The notes: generated by a model from the sequence alone, not told the origin. A stretch of 64,000 nt of DNA from Ochrobactrum sp. CGA5 (GCF_006345815.1 NZ_VCIG01000038.1:310001-374000), one strand, 5' to 3'. Shown: positions 28,113 through 37,239, counted from the stretch's first letter. Numbers and translations are program-made.

Positions 28113-28385
28113 GCCGAATTTCCTTTAATTACGCAGATGAGAATCGGTAGAATACTTCTACAAGCGATCATAATGTTTATTGGGTGAGAAGACAGTCTTT
28201 GGAGCAGCCAGTCTCCCCACACCGGGTATGAAAACTCGCTTCGGCTCACTATATCGAGTGGTGACTGCAATATCAGCGTAACTTGATCATTTCGATCAAT
28301 TGTGGCTTTTGGCACCTTTCCGGTTTCAAGTTAATGTCGAAAGCGCCGATTGCGACTGAATCGCATTCTCAGGATTGTTGTATAA

Positions 28386-29399
28386 ATGACTGAAATAAAA
28401 TCAAAAAAAACCAACTATCCGAACGCGCGCTTTGCCGTTGCCCCCATGATCGATTGGTCGGACAGACATTGCCGGTACTTTCACCGGCTCTTTTCAAGGC
28501 ACGCATTGCTCTATACCGAAATGGTCGTGGCGGATGCCATCATTCACGGCCCACGTGACCGGTTGCTTGGTTTCGACGCCGCCGAGCATCCCGTGGCGCT
28601 ACAGTTGGGTGGTTCCGATCCGGCAAAACTGACAGAGGCCGCGAAGATCGGTGCCGATTACGGCTATGATGAAATCAACCTCAATGTCGGCTGTCCGTCG
28701 GATCGTGTGCAGTCCGGTACCTTCGGAGCCTGTCTCATGCAGACCCCGGACGTGGTCGCGCATTGCGTTTCAGCCATGAAGGAGGCCGTTTCCGTGCCAG
28801 TTACCGTCAAATGTCGTATTGGCGTTGACGATCAGGACGTGGAGGTTGCGCTCGATACTTTGGCCGATCTGACGCTTGACGCTGGCGCCGATGCGCTTTG
28901 GGTTCACGCCCGCAAAGCCTGGCTGAAAGGATTGTCGCCCAAGGAGAACCGCGAGATTCCACCGCTTGATTATGATCGCGTCTATCGTCTCAAGGCACGG
29001 CTTGGTGACGTTTTCGTCGGCATCAATGGAGGAATCAATACACTGGATGAAGCAGAGCGGCACTTGCAGATTGTCGACGCGGTGATGCTCGGTCGCGCTG
29101 CCTACCACAATCCAGAACTTCTGGCAGAGGTGGATGCACGTCTTTACGGTGACGAACAATCCGACATTTCGATAGCAAATATCATTGATAAAATGTGCGC
29201 CTATACTGATCGCCATATCGCGGCAGGCGGCAGGCTTTCGCATGTGAGCCGCCATATGGTCGGGCTTTTTGCCGGGCAGCCGGGCGCGCGGCGTTGGCGG
29301 CAGATCCTTTCGACAGACGCCACCAAGCCGGGAGCAGCCAGTGACGTTCTGCGTCAGGCCTATTCCGTCGTGACTGAAGCGGCGACAGAATCTGCTTAA
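28386..29399 (+). CDS. dusA: tRNA-dihydrouridine(20/20a) synthase DusA
   Basis: DusA is an FMN enzyme that reduces U20/U20a in the tRNA D-loop using NADPH. The 337-residue product begins its barrel with FAVAPMIDWSDRHCRYFHRL. The catalytic Cys is in NVGCPSDRVQSGTFGACLM near residue 100. The HARKAWLKGLSPKENREIPPL segment near 180 is typical of DusA rather than DusB/C. The preceding 270-base gap contains only a short TTGATC/GATCAA inverted repeat. It ends in a TTAA shared with the convergent protease gene. Confidence 0.95.
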   Translation: MTEIKSKKTNYPNARFAVAPMIDWSDRHCRYFHRLFSRHALLYTEMVVADAIIHGPRDRLLGFDAAEHPVALQLGGSDPAKLTEAAKIGADYGYDEINLNVGCPSDRVQSGTFGACLMQTPDVVAHCVSAMKEAVSVPVTVKCRIGVDDQDVEVALDTLADLTLDAGADALWVHARKAWLKGLSPKENREIPPLDYDRVYRLKARLGDVFVGINGGINTLDEAERHLQIVDAVMLGRAAYHNPELLAEVDARLYGDEQSDISIANIIDKMCAYTDRHIAAGGRLSHVSRHMVGLFAGQPGARRWRQILSTDATKPGAASDVLRQAYSVVTEAATESA

Positions 29400-30100
29400 T
29401 CAATCAGAATAAGCTGGTCGCCGCGAACCGTGAATCCGCCGAGAGTTTGCAGGAAGTTCATGCCGAGCAGGCTGCCGGTCATCAAACCTTCCTTCGTCAC
29501 CATGGCGCGCACATTCTGGCGTTCGATATCCCCAATCTGCAATGTGGCAATGTTGACGACTGCTGCAGTTGCCGTGCCATTGGCCGTCATAATCGGGACG
29601 GAATAGTTTAGCGAGGCGGTGTCTATGCCTGCGCGCTCTGCATCCTGCTGGGACAGGACGACAGATGAAGCACCGGTATCGACCAGAAAGTGAACCCGTT
29701 CACCATTCACGCGCCCGTTGACCTCGAAATGGCCGTTCGCAGCCTTTGCAAGCGTAACGGTCAGGGTGCCATCGGCATTGCGCCCAGAAATAGGGCTTCC
29801 GGGAATTAGCCCGGCTGTGACGCGGCTCGCGACGTCCTGTAGCTCATATCGATACTGGTAGCCTGCAACGAGGCCAAGAATAATCACAGCCCACATCGCC
29901 ATGTTGCGCGCAAAGTCGGTCAGTTTGATGCCGGAGCCGAGCAGACCGGCAGCAAGCACGACACCCCATATGCCGAGATAGGCAGCGCGGGCAAACACGT
30001 CATTCTCCATGCCAAGCGTTGAGCCGCTGTCATTGTTGGACATCAGCAGCAGGACAACAATCGCAACTGCCGCAATAATGAGCCAGAAAAAGCGCCCCAT
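29396..30100 (-). CDS. TIGR02281 retropepsin-like membrane aspartic protease
   Basis: The 234-residue clan AA protein has three hydrophobic segments (about residues 4-20, 38-55 and 65-82). A soluble domain follows whose active site is FLVDTGASSVVLS near residue 140, with a second hydrophobic-GMNFL motif near 215. Clan AA enzymes act as dimers with one Asp from each chain. The substrate in bacteria is not known. Its ATG overlaps the stop of the DUF1289 gene (TGATG), indicating coupled translation. Confidence 0.83.
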   Translation of the reverse strand: MGRFFWLIIAAVAIVVLLLMSNNDSGSTLGMENDVFARAAYLGIWGVVLAAGLLGSGIKLTDFARNMAMWAVIILGLVAGYQYRYELQDVASRVTAGLIPGSPISGRNADGTLTVTLAKAANGHFEVNGRVNGERVHFLVDTGASSVVLSQQDAERAGIDTASLNYSVPIMTANGTATAAVVNIATLQIGDIERQNVRAMVTKEGLMTGSLLGMNFLQTLGGFTVRGDQLILID

Positions 30101-30294
30101 CAGCCAATTCTCTTTTCTACAATAATCTCGTGCCTGTCGGCGAGAAGCGCCCATACGGCCAATCGCTCTTCCGCACTCATGCTGGACCAGCGTGCGATCT
30201 CATCCAGCGTCCGGGCACAGCCGAGGCAGAAGCCGGTTTCCGTATCTATCGTGCAAACCAGTATGCACGGGGATTCGATGGTTGTCGTGTCCAT
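30100..30294 (-). CDS. DUF1289 small cysteine-rich protein
   Basis: The 64-residue product has the DUF1289 pattern [29 protein letters not shown], with four Cys between residues 10 and 28. These may bind a metal or Fe-S cluster (inferred from spacing). It lies 18 bases after cobS and overlaps the protease start. The three form a leftward operon whose members have no obvious shared function. Confidence 0.85.
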   Translation of the reverse strand: MDTTTIESPCILVCTIDTETGFCLGCARTLDEIARWSSMSAEERLAVWALLADRHEIIVEKRIG

Positions 30295-30312
30295 GACTGG
30301 AATGTGGTTGCG

Positions 30313-31095
30313 TTAAAGGGCCATAACAAGCCCGGCGAGGACGGCAACCGATGCGATCTGCTGTACTGCGCCCAGTGTATCGCCTGTTTGCCCGCCTATT
30401 TTAGCCATGCAAAGTCGGGCAAAGCCGATAAGCAGAACTGCTACCAGCACAAGCGCATTGATGGACGAAAGAAACCCACCCGCAGGTATGAGCGTGAAGA
30501 CAAGAAAGACCAGCCCGATCACGAACCCGCAAACAACCGTCTCCCATTGCGGTTGGCCGAGACTGTCGGAAAGCCCGCCGGGACGCACGGAGGGCAGGGC
30601 ATGCCAGAATGCCAGCATGGCTGCACGGCTCGCTGCTTCGCTGCCGATCAGCGCAAGCGCCGCATATCCTGCACCCGCACGGTCGATGATCGCCATCAGG
30701 AAAACCGCTTTCAAACCGACGAAGACAATCAGCGTCAGCGCGGCGAAAGTCCCGATACGGGAATCTTTCATGATGTCCAGCCTGCGATCCACGGAAGATG
30801 CGCCGAAGAAGCCATCGGCAGTATCGCCCAGCCCGTCTTCATGGAGCGCGCCGGTCATCGCCGCCAGGGCGCCAATCGCGAGCAGCGCGCAGGCAAGGGA
30901 CGGGAGGTTCATTTTATAGGCCACGAAAAGCACAGCGCCTGCCAGCAGGCCCAGCACCGCTCCTGCGAGCGGAAAGGCGCGGGCATTGCGGGGCAACGAA
31001 TCATCACCGTTTCCAAACCAGCGCTGCGGAAGCGGCAGGCGGCTCAGAAAACCCAGACTCCGGATCGTGTCGCCAATGAGACTATTTCGCTGCAA
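30313..31095 (-). CDS. cobS: Adenosylcobinamide-GDP ribazoletransferase CobS
   Basis: CobS (CobV in the aerobic-pathway naming) is an integral membrane enzyme that joins adenosylcobinamide-GDP and alpha-ribazole in the last steps of vitamin B12 synthesis. The 260-residue product has several hydrophobic segments and the cytoplasmic acidic motif [14 protein letters not shown] near residue 90, which is diagnostic. It is divergent from cobT (CobU), which makes alpha-ribazole phosphate. The 152-base shared upstream region shows no B12-riboswitch element that I can recognise. Confidence 0.93.
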   Translation of the reverse strand: MQRNSLIGDTIRSLGFLSRLPLPQRWFGNGDDSLPRNARAFPLAGAVLGLLAGAVLFVAYKMNLPSLACALLAIGALAAMTGALHEDGLGDTADGFFGASSVDRRLDIMKDSRIGTFAALTLIVFVGLKAVFLMAIIDRAGAGYAALALIGSEAASRAAMLAFWHALPSVRPGGLSDSLGQPQWETVVCGFVIGLVFLVFTLIPAGGFLSSINALVLVAVLLIGFARLCMAKIGGQTGDTLGAVQQIASVAVLAGLVMAL

Positions 31096-31247
31096 GTGAC
31101 TGTTCCACTTTGTTTCCCGAAACGGATTCCCGCGATAATTCGCCTCAATATTGCTTCAACTCAAAGAGGTGATTTGAAAATTCGCGTCAGTGCTTATAGG
31201 ACGAGCCCAACGAATTTACACCTCCCATCATTGATTGGACTGAACTT

Positions 31248-32267
31248 ATGAGCGCCAGCGGCCTACCTTTTGACGATTTCCGAGAATTGATCCGAAATCT
31301 TCCGGGCCCCGACCTGGGAGCGGAAAGGGCCGTACGTGAGCGTGAGGCTACACTGACCAAGCCAGCCGGTTCGCTCGGACGCATGGAAGAGATCGTGGCG
31401 TGGCTGGCCGCATGGACCGGCAAGCGCACACCTCAGATCAGTCGCCCGCTGGTGGCGGTGTTTGCTGGCAATCACGGCGTTACAGCCAAGAATATCACCC
31501 CGTTTCCGCCAAGCGTCACGGCGCAGATGGTCGAGAATTTTGCCGCTGGTGGTGCAGCAATCAATCAGATTTGCATCGCCAACGATCTTGGGCTGAAGGT
31601 CTTCGATCTGGCGCTGGAACACCCGACCGGAGACATCACCGAAGAGCCTGCCATGGACGAGCGCACCTGTGCCGCGACCATGGCTTTCGGCATGGAAGCG
31701 ATTGCCGGTGGAACCGATCTCCTGTGCATCGGTGAAATGGGTATAGGTAATACCACGATTGCGGCGGCAATCGCGCTGGCACTCTTCGGTGGGGCGGCGG
31801 AAGACTGGGTTGGCCCCGGCACCGGCTCAACGGGTGAACTGCTGGAGCGCAAGCTTGCCGCCGTTCGCCAGGCTGTCGCTCTCCATCAGGCACATCTGCA
31901 AGACCCGCTGGAAGTGCTGAGCCGTCTCGGCGGGCGTGAAATCGCAGCCATGGCTGGTGCAATTCTGGCAGCGCGCATGGAGAAAATTCCGGTGATCGTC
32001 GATGGATTCGTGGCAAGCGCTGCTGCGGCGATACTCTATGTCGCCAATCCAGAAGCCATAGACCATTGTCTGTTCGGTCATGTTTCCGCAGAGCCGGGCC
32101 ATCGCAAGCTTCTTGAGAAAATGGGCAAGCAACCACTTCTAGATCTGGGAATGCGCCTCGGCGAGGGAACCGGTGCGGCGCTTGCAGCCGGGATCGTCAA
32201 GGCGGCGGCACTGTGCCATAGCGGTATGGCCACGTTTGAACAGGCTGGAATATCCAGCTCGAAATAA
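31248..32267 (+). CDS. cobT: Nicotinate-nucleotide-dimethylbenzimidazole phosphoribosyltransferase CobT
   Basis: This enzyme makes alpha-ribazole 5'-phosphate, the lower-ligand precursor of B12. The 339-residue product has the family signatures LTKPAGSLGRMEE near residue 36, VAVFAGNHGVTAKNITPFP near 67, LLCIGEMGIGNTT near 158 and a C-terminal GEGTGAALA with the catalytic Glu in the neighbouring LDLGMRLGEG. It is divergent from cobS, so the two final assembly functions are paired. A terminator follows. Confidence 0.95.
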   Translation: MSASGLPFDDFRELIRNLPGPDLGAERAVREREATLTKPAGSLGRMEEIVAWLAAWTGKRTPQISRPLVAVFAGNHGVTAKNITPFPPSVTAQMVENFAAGGAAINQICIANDLGLKVFDLALEHPTGDITEEPAMDERTCAATMAFGMEAIAGGTDLLCIGEMGIGNTTIAAAIALALFGGAAEDWVGPGTGSTGELLERKLAAVRQAVALHQAHLQDPLEVLSRLGGREIAAMAGAILAARMEKIPVIVDGFVASAAAAILYVANPEAIDHCLFGHVSAEPGHRKLLEKMGKQPLLDLGMRLGEGTGAALAAGIVKAAALCHSGMATFEQAGISSSK

Positions 32268-32283
32268 CGACCTTCAGGATCAT

Positions 32284-32318
32284 CAAAAAAGCCCGCTCTA
32301 TGGCGGGCTTTTCTTTTA
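32284..32318 (+). terminator. Terminator after cobT
   Basis: A-run plus AAGCCCGC (near 32289-32296) pairs with GCGGGCTT (near 32303-32310), followed by TTCTTTT. It may also serve the convergent Lrp gene. Confidence 0.85.
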
Positions 32319-32337
32319 AATCAACAACTTGAAAGTC

Positions 32338-32817
32338 TCAGTTGTTGTCTTTGTCTAGCACCATGTAATCAAGTGGCAATTCGGTGGTATACTTAATCTG
32401 CTCCATGGCGAAGGACGAAGACACATCGCGAATTTCGATCTTGCTTATAAGGCGCTTGTAGAACGCATCGTAGGCGGCGATATCCGGTACAGCCACACGA
32501 AGCAGGTAATCCACATCACCGCTCATGCGGTAGAACTCGATGACTTCAGGGAACTCCTGAACCACTTCGGAAAAGCGCTTGAGCCATTCGTGACTGTGGG
32601 AGCTTGTACGCACCGACACGAACACCGTCACCCGTGCATTGACGCGGACGGGATCGAGAATGGCGACACGGCGCTTGATGACGCCATCTTCTTCGAGTTT
32701 CTGGATGCGGCGCCAGCATGGCGTCGTGGAAAGGCCAACTTTCTTGGCAACATCAGCCACCGCAAGTGTCGCGTCTTCCTGCAATAAGCGCAGTATCTTC
32801 CTGTCGAGCCTGTCCAT
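32338..32817 (-). CDS. Lrp/AsnC family transcriptional regulator
   Basis: The 159-residue product has an N-terminal HTH (MDRLDRKILRLLQEDATLAVADVAKKVGLSTTPCWRRIQKLEEDGVI, about residues 1-47). A RAM/AsnC effector domain with a GDVDYLLRV core near 103 follows. Such proteins form octamers and respond to amino acids. The target cannot be named; no adjacent amino-acid gene is present, so it may be a global or distant regulator. Confidence 0.9.
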   Translation of the reverse strand: MDRLDRKILRLLQEDATLAVADVAKKVGLSTTPCWRRIQKLEEDGVIKRRVAILDPVRVNARVTVFVSVRTSSHSHEWLKRFSEVVQEFPEVIEFYRMSGDVDYLLRVAVPDIAAYDAFYKRLISKIEIRDVSSSFAMEQIKYTTELPLDYMVLDKDNN

Positions 32818-32945
32818 GCGTTCCCGTTCCCGGTTTTAGAAATCGTTTCCCGAACTTTGCGAATAGATGAAACGTCATACCTTATGGTTCGCAATGATCC
32901 GAATTTACAGGAAAAATATTCTTATGAAAACGAGAGGAGTAAAAA

Positions 32946-33581
32946 TTATTTATCGTCTTGGATGAGCTCTCGCACTTTTGCCTGAATCGCAGGCACAACT
33001 TCTGCGTCAAACCATGGATTTCGCTTGAGCCAGCCGCTATTGCGCCAGGATGGGTGCGGCAAGGGTAGGGTGATTCTGCCTGCCGGATTGGGCGTATCGA
33101 TGAAACGCTGCCAGTTCCTGACGGTTTCAGTGAGATTGCGACCACTATAATCAGGCAGATGATAGGCCAGAGCGTATTGTCCGACGACAAGCATGAACTT
33201 CAGTTGCGGCATTGCCGCAAAAATACGGTCATGCCAGGTCTGGCGGCATTCGCGACGTGGGGGAAGATCGCCGCCATGTTTGTCATAGCCGGGAAAGCAA
33301 AAGCCCATCGGGACAATCGCGAAGCGTGATGGATCATAAAACTCCTCGCGTGACACACCGAGCCATTGCCGCAGGCGATCGCCGGACGGATCGTTGAATG
33401 GCAGGGAGGTGTTGTGCACGCGAATTCCTGGCGCCTGACCGCAAATGGCAACCCTCGCTGTGTCAGAGCCGATGCAGACCGGATTGGGCTCGTGCGGCAG
33501 GGGGGGTAGAAATTCTGGTGTGTCGCGACAGATGCGGCAGGCCCGGATTGAGCGAGTGAGTACGTCTAGTTTTTCCATCAA
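32946..33581 (-). CDS. Uracil-DNA glycosylase superfamily protein
   Basis: The 211-residue product has the UDG-fold motif A-like GQAPGIRVHNTSLPFNDPSGDRLRQWLG near residue 48 and a C-terminal PLPHPSWRN near 175 corresponding to motif B. Two Cys in an N-terminal CRICRD might hint at a metal site. It belongs to the 'UDG family' proteins whose glycosylase activity is often unproven. The start could be Met1 or Met2. The SNase-like gene is 5 bases upstream on the same strand, so the two are probably co-transcribed. Confidence 0.8.
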   Translation of the reverse strand: MMEKLDVLTRSIRACRICRDTPEFLPPLPHEPNPVCIGSDTARVAICGQAPGIRVHNTSLPFNDPSGDRLRQWLGVSREEFYDPSRFAIVPMGFCFPGYDKHGGDLPPRRECRQTWHDRIFAAMPQLKFMLVVGQYALAYHLPDYSGRNLTETVRNWQRFIDTPNPAGRITLPLPHPSWRNSGWLKRNPWFDAEVVPAIQAKVRELIQDDK

Positions 33582-33586
33582 TAGTA

Positions 33587-34228
33587 TCAGTTTCGGGGCA
33601 GGATCATTTCAATGAAGGTCCGAATACGCTTCCTGATATAGGTATAGGCGTCGCCGATTACATCCGGCAGTGGTTTGTCATCGGCTTCCTCGTTGCGATG
33701 TTCCTTGCGCCATTGGGATGGCTGCTCGAACTGTCCGGCCCATATGCCGCGTCGGTTGCGGCGAGCTTCTCTTTCTTCGCGCTGATAGTCTCCATAGGAA
33801 GCGGCCCAACCCTGTTCAACCATCCAGCCGTTAAGGTCGGTTTGACCGAGATAGCAGTGCGCCAGATCACGACCGTACTGATCTCGCCCTTCCGTTTCGC
33901 ATCGAATCGGGGAACGGCCGATTCTGCCTCGCAATATGTTGCGAGCTTCCTGGCCGCAGTCGTAGCCGCTTCCTGCCCGGACACATTGCTGTTGAATCTC
34001 CGGTGCATCGATGCCCTTGAGACGGATACGCTTTTTGCCGAGGACCAGGGTGTCACCGTCGATCACATAGACCGGCCCATTCAAAGTTTTTAGGGGTCCG
34101 GACGGTATCGGTAGATAGGCAATGAGTGTAACGAGAACGGAAAAAAGCAATATAGTCAACAAGATGCCGCGAAAACTTATGCCGTTGCTTTTGCGGGCAG
34201 GCCGATAGGGGGGACGGTATCTTCTCAT
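33587..34228 (-). CDS. Thermonuclease (SNase-like) family protein, membrane-anchored
   Basis: The 213-residue product has a basic N-terminus and one hydrophobic segment (about residues 20-42), then an OB-fold nuclease domain. The SNase pattern is present: VIDGDTLVLGKKRIRLKGIDAPE near 80-102, an Arg-containing RYGRDLAHCYLG-like segment and a GWAASYGDYQREEREARRNRRGIW helix near 155-180. It is likely anchored with the nuclease domain in the periplasm. The substrate (DNA or RNA) is unverified. Confidence 0.85.
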   Translation of the reverse strand: MRRYRPPYRPARKSNGISFRGILLTILLFSVLVTLIAYLPIPSGPLKTLNGPVYVIDGDTLVLGKKRIRLKGIDAPEIQQQCVRAGSGYDCGQEARNILRGRIGRSPIRCETEGRDQYGRDLAHCYLGQTDLNGWMVEQGWAASYGDYQREEREARRNRRGIWAGQFEQPSQWRKEHRNEEADDKPLPDVIGDAYTYIRKRIRTFIEMILPRN

Positions 34229-34679
34229 GGAGTTTTCCCGAATCCTTCACGTCCTTGATCGCGTGACAGACTGTGAGTTGGTGTTGTTTGCGTCAACAAG
34301 AGCAGATCACTGATCGGAACAACAGTCAGTTTGTTGTCAATTAGCAACAGTCTTTACCGTTGCTTTAGGTTAGAAAGAGCTCAGGCACATTTTGCCCATT
34401 TCCCGCCACAAACTGGCGTCACCGATCATGGAAAGGCAGAGGCCACCAACGTATTGGGAGCAGATAAGCTCCAACAGGATAGGCAGGAATGACGAAGGGC
34501 GCGTTGTTGTACAACAAACAGATTGGGAACAGGATGTTTCCTGTTTGCGCCCCCTTTATTCTTTCCAATGGTGGTAAGGCTTTTTTCGGCCAAGATCGGG
34601 TCTCAGTCTTGACGAAAATAGCGTGCATTCTGTCCTCTATGATTGTTTCCTCCACTGAGTGTGAAAGACCAGCGTTGTG
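34229..34679. other. 451-bp intergenic region upstream of exoR
   Basis: No convincing gene is present between the leftward nuclease gene and rightward exoR. Visible elements are AACAAC and GTTGTC repeats around 34317-34340, a perfect 14-base palindrome TTGTTGTACAACAA at 34504-34517, and a hairpin AACAGGA/TCCTGTT near 34529-34546 followed by a C- and T-rich tract. These could be operator and leader structures for exoR, but no promoter can be fixed by eye. Confidence 0.45.
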
Positions 34680-35471
34680 ATGCGTATCCGCAGTTTTTCA
34701 TATAGAGCGCTTGCTATGGTTTTCGGCTTGGCCCTTGCCTGTAACAGCGCCTTTGCTTTCGACCTTAATGACGATTCCGAAAAGTCGAGAAGTCCGTTCG
34801 AACTCTTCAAGTTTGGCTTCTCCGCATACAAGAGCGGTCACAAGGACGAGGCAATCAAGGCGCTGCGCTATGCTGCGGATCGCGGTCATCAGGGCGCCAA
34901 GTGGAAACTGGCCCGCATGTATGCCGATGGCGATGGTGTGCCGGAAAATGACTACGAAGCCTACAAGATTTTTGAAAAAATCGTTCGAGAAGGGGCGGAG
35001 CCGGGATCGGAAAATGACTCCTACGTGGCTGACGCCCTCGTTGCGCTCGCCGGTTATGTGAAGCGTGGCATTCCGGGTTCACCTGTTCACGCCAATCCGG
35101 GTATGGCGCGCAACCTCTATGTGCAGGCTGCCTCTAATTTCGGTGATTCAGCGGCCCAGTTCGAGCTTGGCAAGATGCTGCTTGATGGCGACGGCGGAGA
35201 ACGCAATTCCGTGCAAGCCGCCCGGTGGTTCCAGCTTGCAGCCAAGAAAGGTAATGCTGGTGCGCAGGCCATGCTCGGCAATATGCTGTTTCAGGCAGGC
35301 AAGACCGTTCGCGGCTTGGCCATGATGACAGCGGCCTTTGAACGCTGCCCCACGGAGGATTGCCCCTGGATACGTGATATGCAGGAACAGGCGTTTTCGA
35401 TTGCCGGTGAAGCGGACCGTCGTAACGCGATCGCCCTTTCCAGTGACTATGTCGCCAAGGGCGATTTCTGA
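34680..35471 (+). CDS. exoR: ExoR-like periplasmic regulator with Sel1 repeats
   Basis: In rhizobia and relatives, ExoR is a periplasmic protein that binds the sensor ExoS and restrains the ExoS-ChvI (BvrS-BvrR in Brucella) two-component system. The 263-residue product has a signal peptide (core ALAMVFGLALAC, cleavage after AFA near residue 26). Sel1/TPR-like repeats follow, for example AADRGHQGAKWKLARMYADGDGV near 60-85 and LAAKKGNAGAQAMLGNML near 180-200. A GTG at 34677 abuts the ATG at 34680. Naming is by overall resemblance to ExoR. Confidence 0.88.
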   Translation: MRIRSFSYRALAMVFGLALACNSAFAFDLNDDSEKSRSPFELFKFGFSAYKSGHKDEAIKALRYAADRGHQGAKWKLARMYADGDGVPENDYEAYKIFEKIVREGAEPGSENDSYVADALVALAGYVKRGIPGSPVHANPGMARNLYVQAASNFGDSAAQFELGKMLLDGDGGERNSVQAARWFQLAAKKGNAGAQAMLGNMLFQAGKTVRGLAMMTAAFERCPTEDCPWIRDMQEQAFSIAGEADRRNAIALSSDYVAKGDF

Positions 35472-35497
35472 TCTTCGTTTCGAGCTAGCGGCAATTC

Positions 35498-36280
35498 TCA
35501 GTTCGAAAGCCTGACCGTCACTGGCACGTGGTCAGATGGCTTTTCCCAAGCACGGACGTGCTTTTCCACATCACTTGATATGAGTCGGTTGGCGGCCTCC
35601 GGCGACAGCATCAGATGGTCGATACGGATGCCGTTGTTTTTCTGCCAGGCACCAGCCTGATAATCCCAGAAAGAGTAAATGCCGCTCTCGTCGGTTGATG
35701 CGCGGATCGCGTCGGTAAAGCCCAGATTTTCAAGTCTACGGAATGCTTGGCGTGATTGTGGCTTGAAGAGCGCGTCACCAGCCCATTGCTCCGGGTTTTT
35801 GGCATCAACTGGCTCTGGAATGACATTGTAGTCGCCGGCAAGTACCAGGGGCTCTTCTAGAGCAAGGCGCTCTTTCGCCCAAAGCTCAAGCCGCTGCATC
35901 CACGAAAGCTTGTAGGGAAATTTTTCTGTGTCCACGGGATTACCGTTCGGTAGGTAAAGCGAAACGACTCGAACAACGCCCTGGTCCGTTGAATAGACAC
36001 CTTCGATGAAACGCGCCTGCTCATCGCTCTCGTCGCCGGGAAGGCCGCGATTGATCTCATCCGGCGATTTCCTGGATAGAAGCGCGACGCCATTGAAGCC
36101 TTTCTGACCATGTGTTTCCACGTGATAGCCGAGCGCTTCAATCTCCAGGCGCGGAAACTGGTCATCGACCGACTTGATTTCCTGTAGGCAGACAATGTCG
36201 GGAGAGGACTCCTTCAGCCAATGCTGGAGGTTGTCTATGCGGGCTTTGACGCCGTTGATGTTCCAGGTCGCGATTTTCAT
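35498..36280 (-). CDS. xthA: Exodeoxyribonuclease III
   Basis: XthA is an AP endonuclease and 3'-5' exonuclease in base-excision repair. The 260-residue product starts MKIATWNINGVKARIDN and has the catalytic motifs VCLQEIKS with the metal-binding Glu near residue 34, LAGDYNVIPEP near 150 and the C-terminal SDHVPV with the catalytic His near 254. The frame opens further upstream at 36337, but the ATG at 36280 is the usual start. Confidence 0.95.
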   Translation of the reverse strand: MKIATWNINGVKARIDNLQHWLKESSPDIVCLQEIKSVDDQFPRLEIEALGYHVETHGQKGFNGVALLSRKSPDEINRGLPGDESDEQARFIEGVYSTDQGVVRVVSLYLPNGNPVDTEKFPYKLSWMQRLELWAKERLALEEPLVLAGDYNVIPEPVDAKNPEQWAGDALFKPQSRQAFRRLENLGFTDAIRASTDESGIYSFWDYQAGAWQKNNGIRIDHLMLSPEAANRLISSDVEKHVRAWEKPSDHVPVTVRLSN

Positions 36281-36452
36281 AATATTATGATTATGCGCTT
36301 GGGGAGGTGAGGGCAAGCCGGTGTGATTGCGCGTCACAGCTTTTCATCGGCTACAATTTCAATATCCGCTTATATTTTGGAGCAGGATCATTTGTATTGG
36401 CGGTTTTGCATTCCTATTTGCTCTGGACAGGAGCCAAACAGGAGATATTCGA

Positions 36453-37160
36453 ATGTTCGACGCCAAGAAACTTCTCGAACAGTTTCTGGGATCACAAATA
36501 CCCGGCACATCGGGAAGTGTCCGCGACAAGGCCGGGCAGGTAACAGACCTGGCAAAGAAGAACCCGCTTGCAACGGGTGCCATAGCCGCCGCCATCCTTG
36601 GCACGAAGACCGGTCGCAAGCTCGCAGGCAATGTTGCGACCGTCGGTGGCATCGCTGCGATCGCCGGGCTGGGGTATCTTGCCTACAAGAACTACAAGTC
36701 AGGTCAGGCACCGCAGACGGCAGAACAGCCAGCGGCGAAGCAGCCGGAACTTCTTCCTTCACCTCCAGCCGATTCTCCATTTCATCCGCAATCTCCCGCA
36801 ATGAGCAACAGTTTTGCGCTGACGCTTGTGCAGGCGATGATCGCGGCTGCAAAGGCAGATGGCCATATCGATGACGCTGAGCGGGCTCGCATCATGGAGA
36901 AGGTCAGGATTTCTGGTCTGGACAATGAGGCGGAAACCTTCCTGGAGAAAGAACTCGCTGATCCCATTGATATCGAGGCTCTGGTTTCAGCCGCGCAGAC
37001 TGAAGAGCAGAAGGTTGAGCTCTATACAGCGTCACGTCTCGCTATAGATCCGGACAACCGGGCTGAACGGGGATATCTGGATATGCTGGCCGGTCGGCTT
37101 GGTCTGCCGGATGCTCTGGTGGACCACATCGAAGCGACCGTCGCTTCGATAAAGGTTTAA
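36453..37160 (+). CDS. DUF533/TerB-like inner-membrane protein
   Basis: The 235-residue product begins MFDAKKLLEQFLG and has one hydrophobic Gly/Ala-rich segment (about residues 45-78) with GTKTGRKLAGN. A Pro-rich linker leads to a C-terminal TerB-type helical domain (ALTLVQAMIAAAKADGHIDDAERARIM, near 130-155) with acidic residues that may bind metal. DUF533 proteins (YebE-like) have no established function. The ATG at 36453 follows CAGGAGA; the longer frame is not supported. Confidence 0.83.
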   Translation: MFDAKKLLEQFLGSQIPGTSGSVRDKAGQVTDLAKKNPLATGAIAAAILGTKTGRKLAGNVATVGGIAAIAGLGYLAYKNYKSGQAPQTAEQPAAKQPELLPSPPADSPFHPQSPAMSNSFALTLVQAMIAAAKADGHIDDAERARIMEKVRISGLDNEAETFLEKELADPIDIEALVSAAQTEEQKVELYTASRLAIDPDNRAERGYLDMLAGRLGLPDALVDHIEATVASIKV

Positions 37161-37183
37161 GGCTGGTTGTTTCCCGGCACCGA

Positions 37184-37219
37184 TAAAAAACCGGCCGCCA
37201 TTCGGCAGCCGGTTTTGAA
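37184..37219. terminator. Bidirectional terminator between DUF533 and erpA
   Basis: AAAACCGGC (37187-37195) pairs with GCCGGTTTT (37208-37216) around a 12-base loop, between convergent genes. Confidence 0.75.
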
Positions 37220-37239
37220 CGTCCTGTTTGACGCGCCAG

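Noticed and set aside
28283-28299. TTGATC-ATTTC-GATCAA palindrome as an FNR/FnrN box before dusA
   Set aside because: FNR boxes need TTGAT-N4-ATCAA; the spacing here is N7.
31107-31136. Possible fourth copy of the REP-like palindrome upstream of cobS
   Set aside because: Only part of one arm (CCCGAAACGGATTCCCGC) resembles the consensus and no second arm is present.
31096-31247. Possible cobalamin riboswitch between cobS and cobT
   Set aside because: The gap is only 152 bases and I find no recognisable B12-box core; divergent promoters would leave too little room for the structure.
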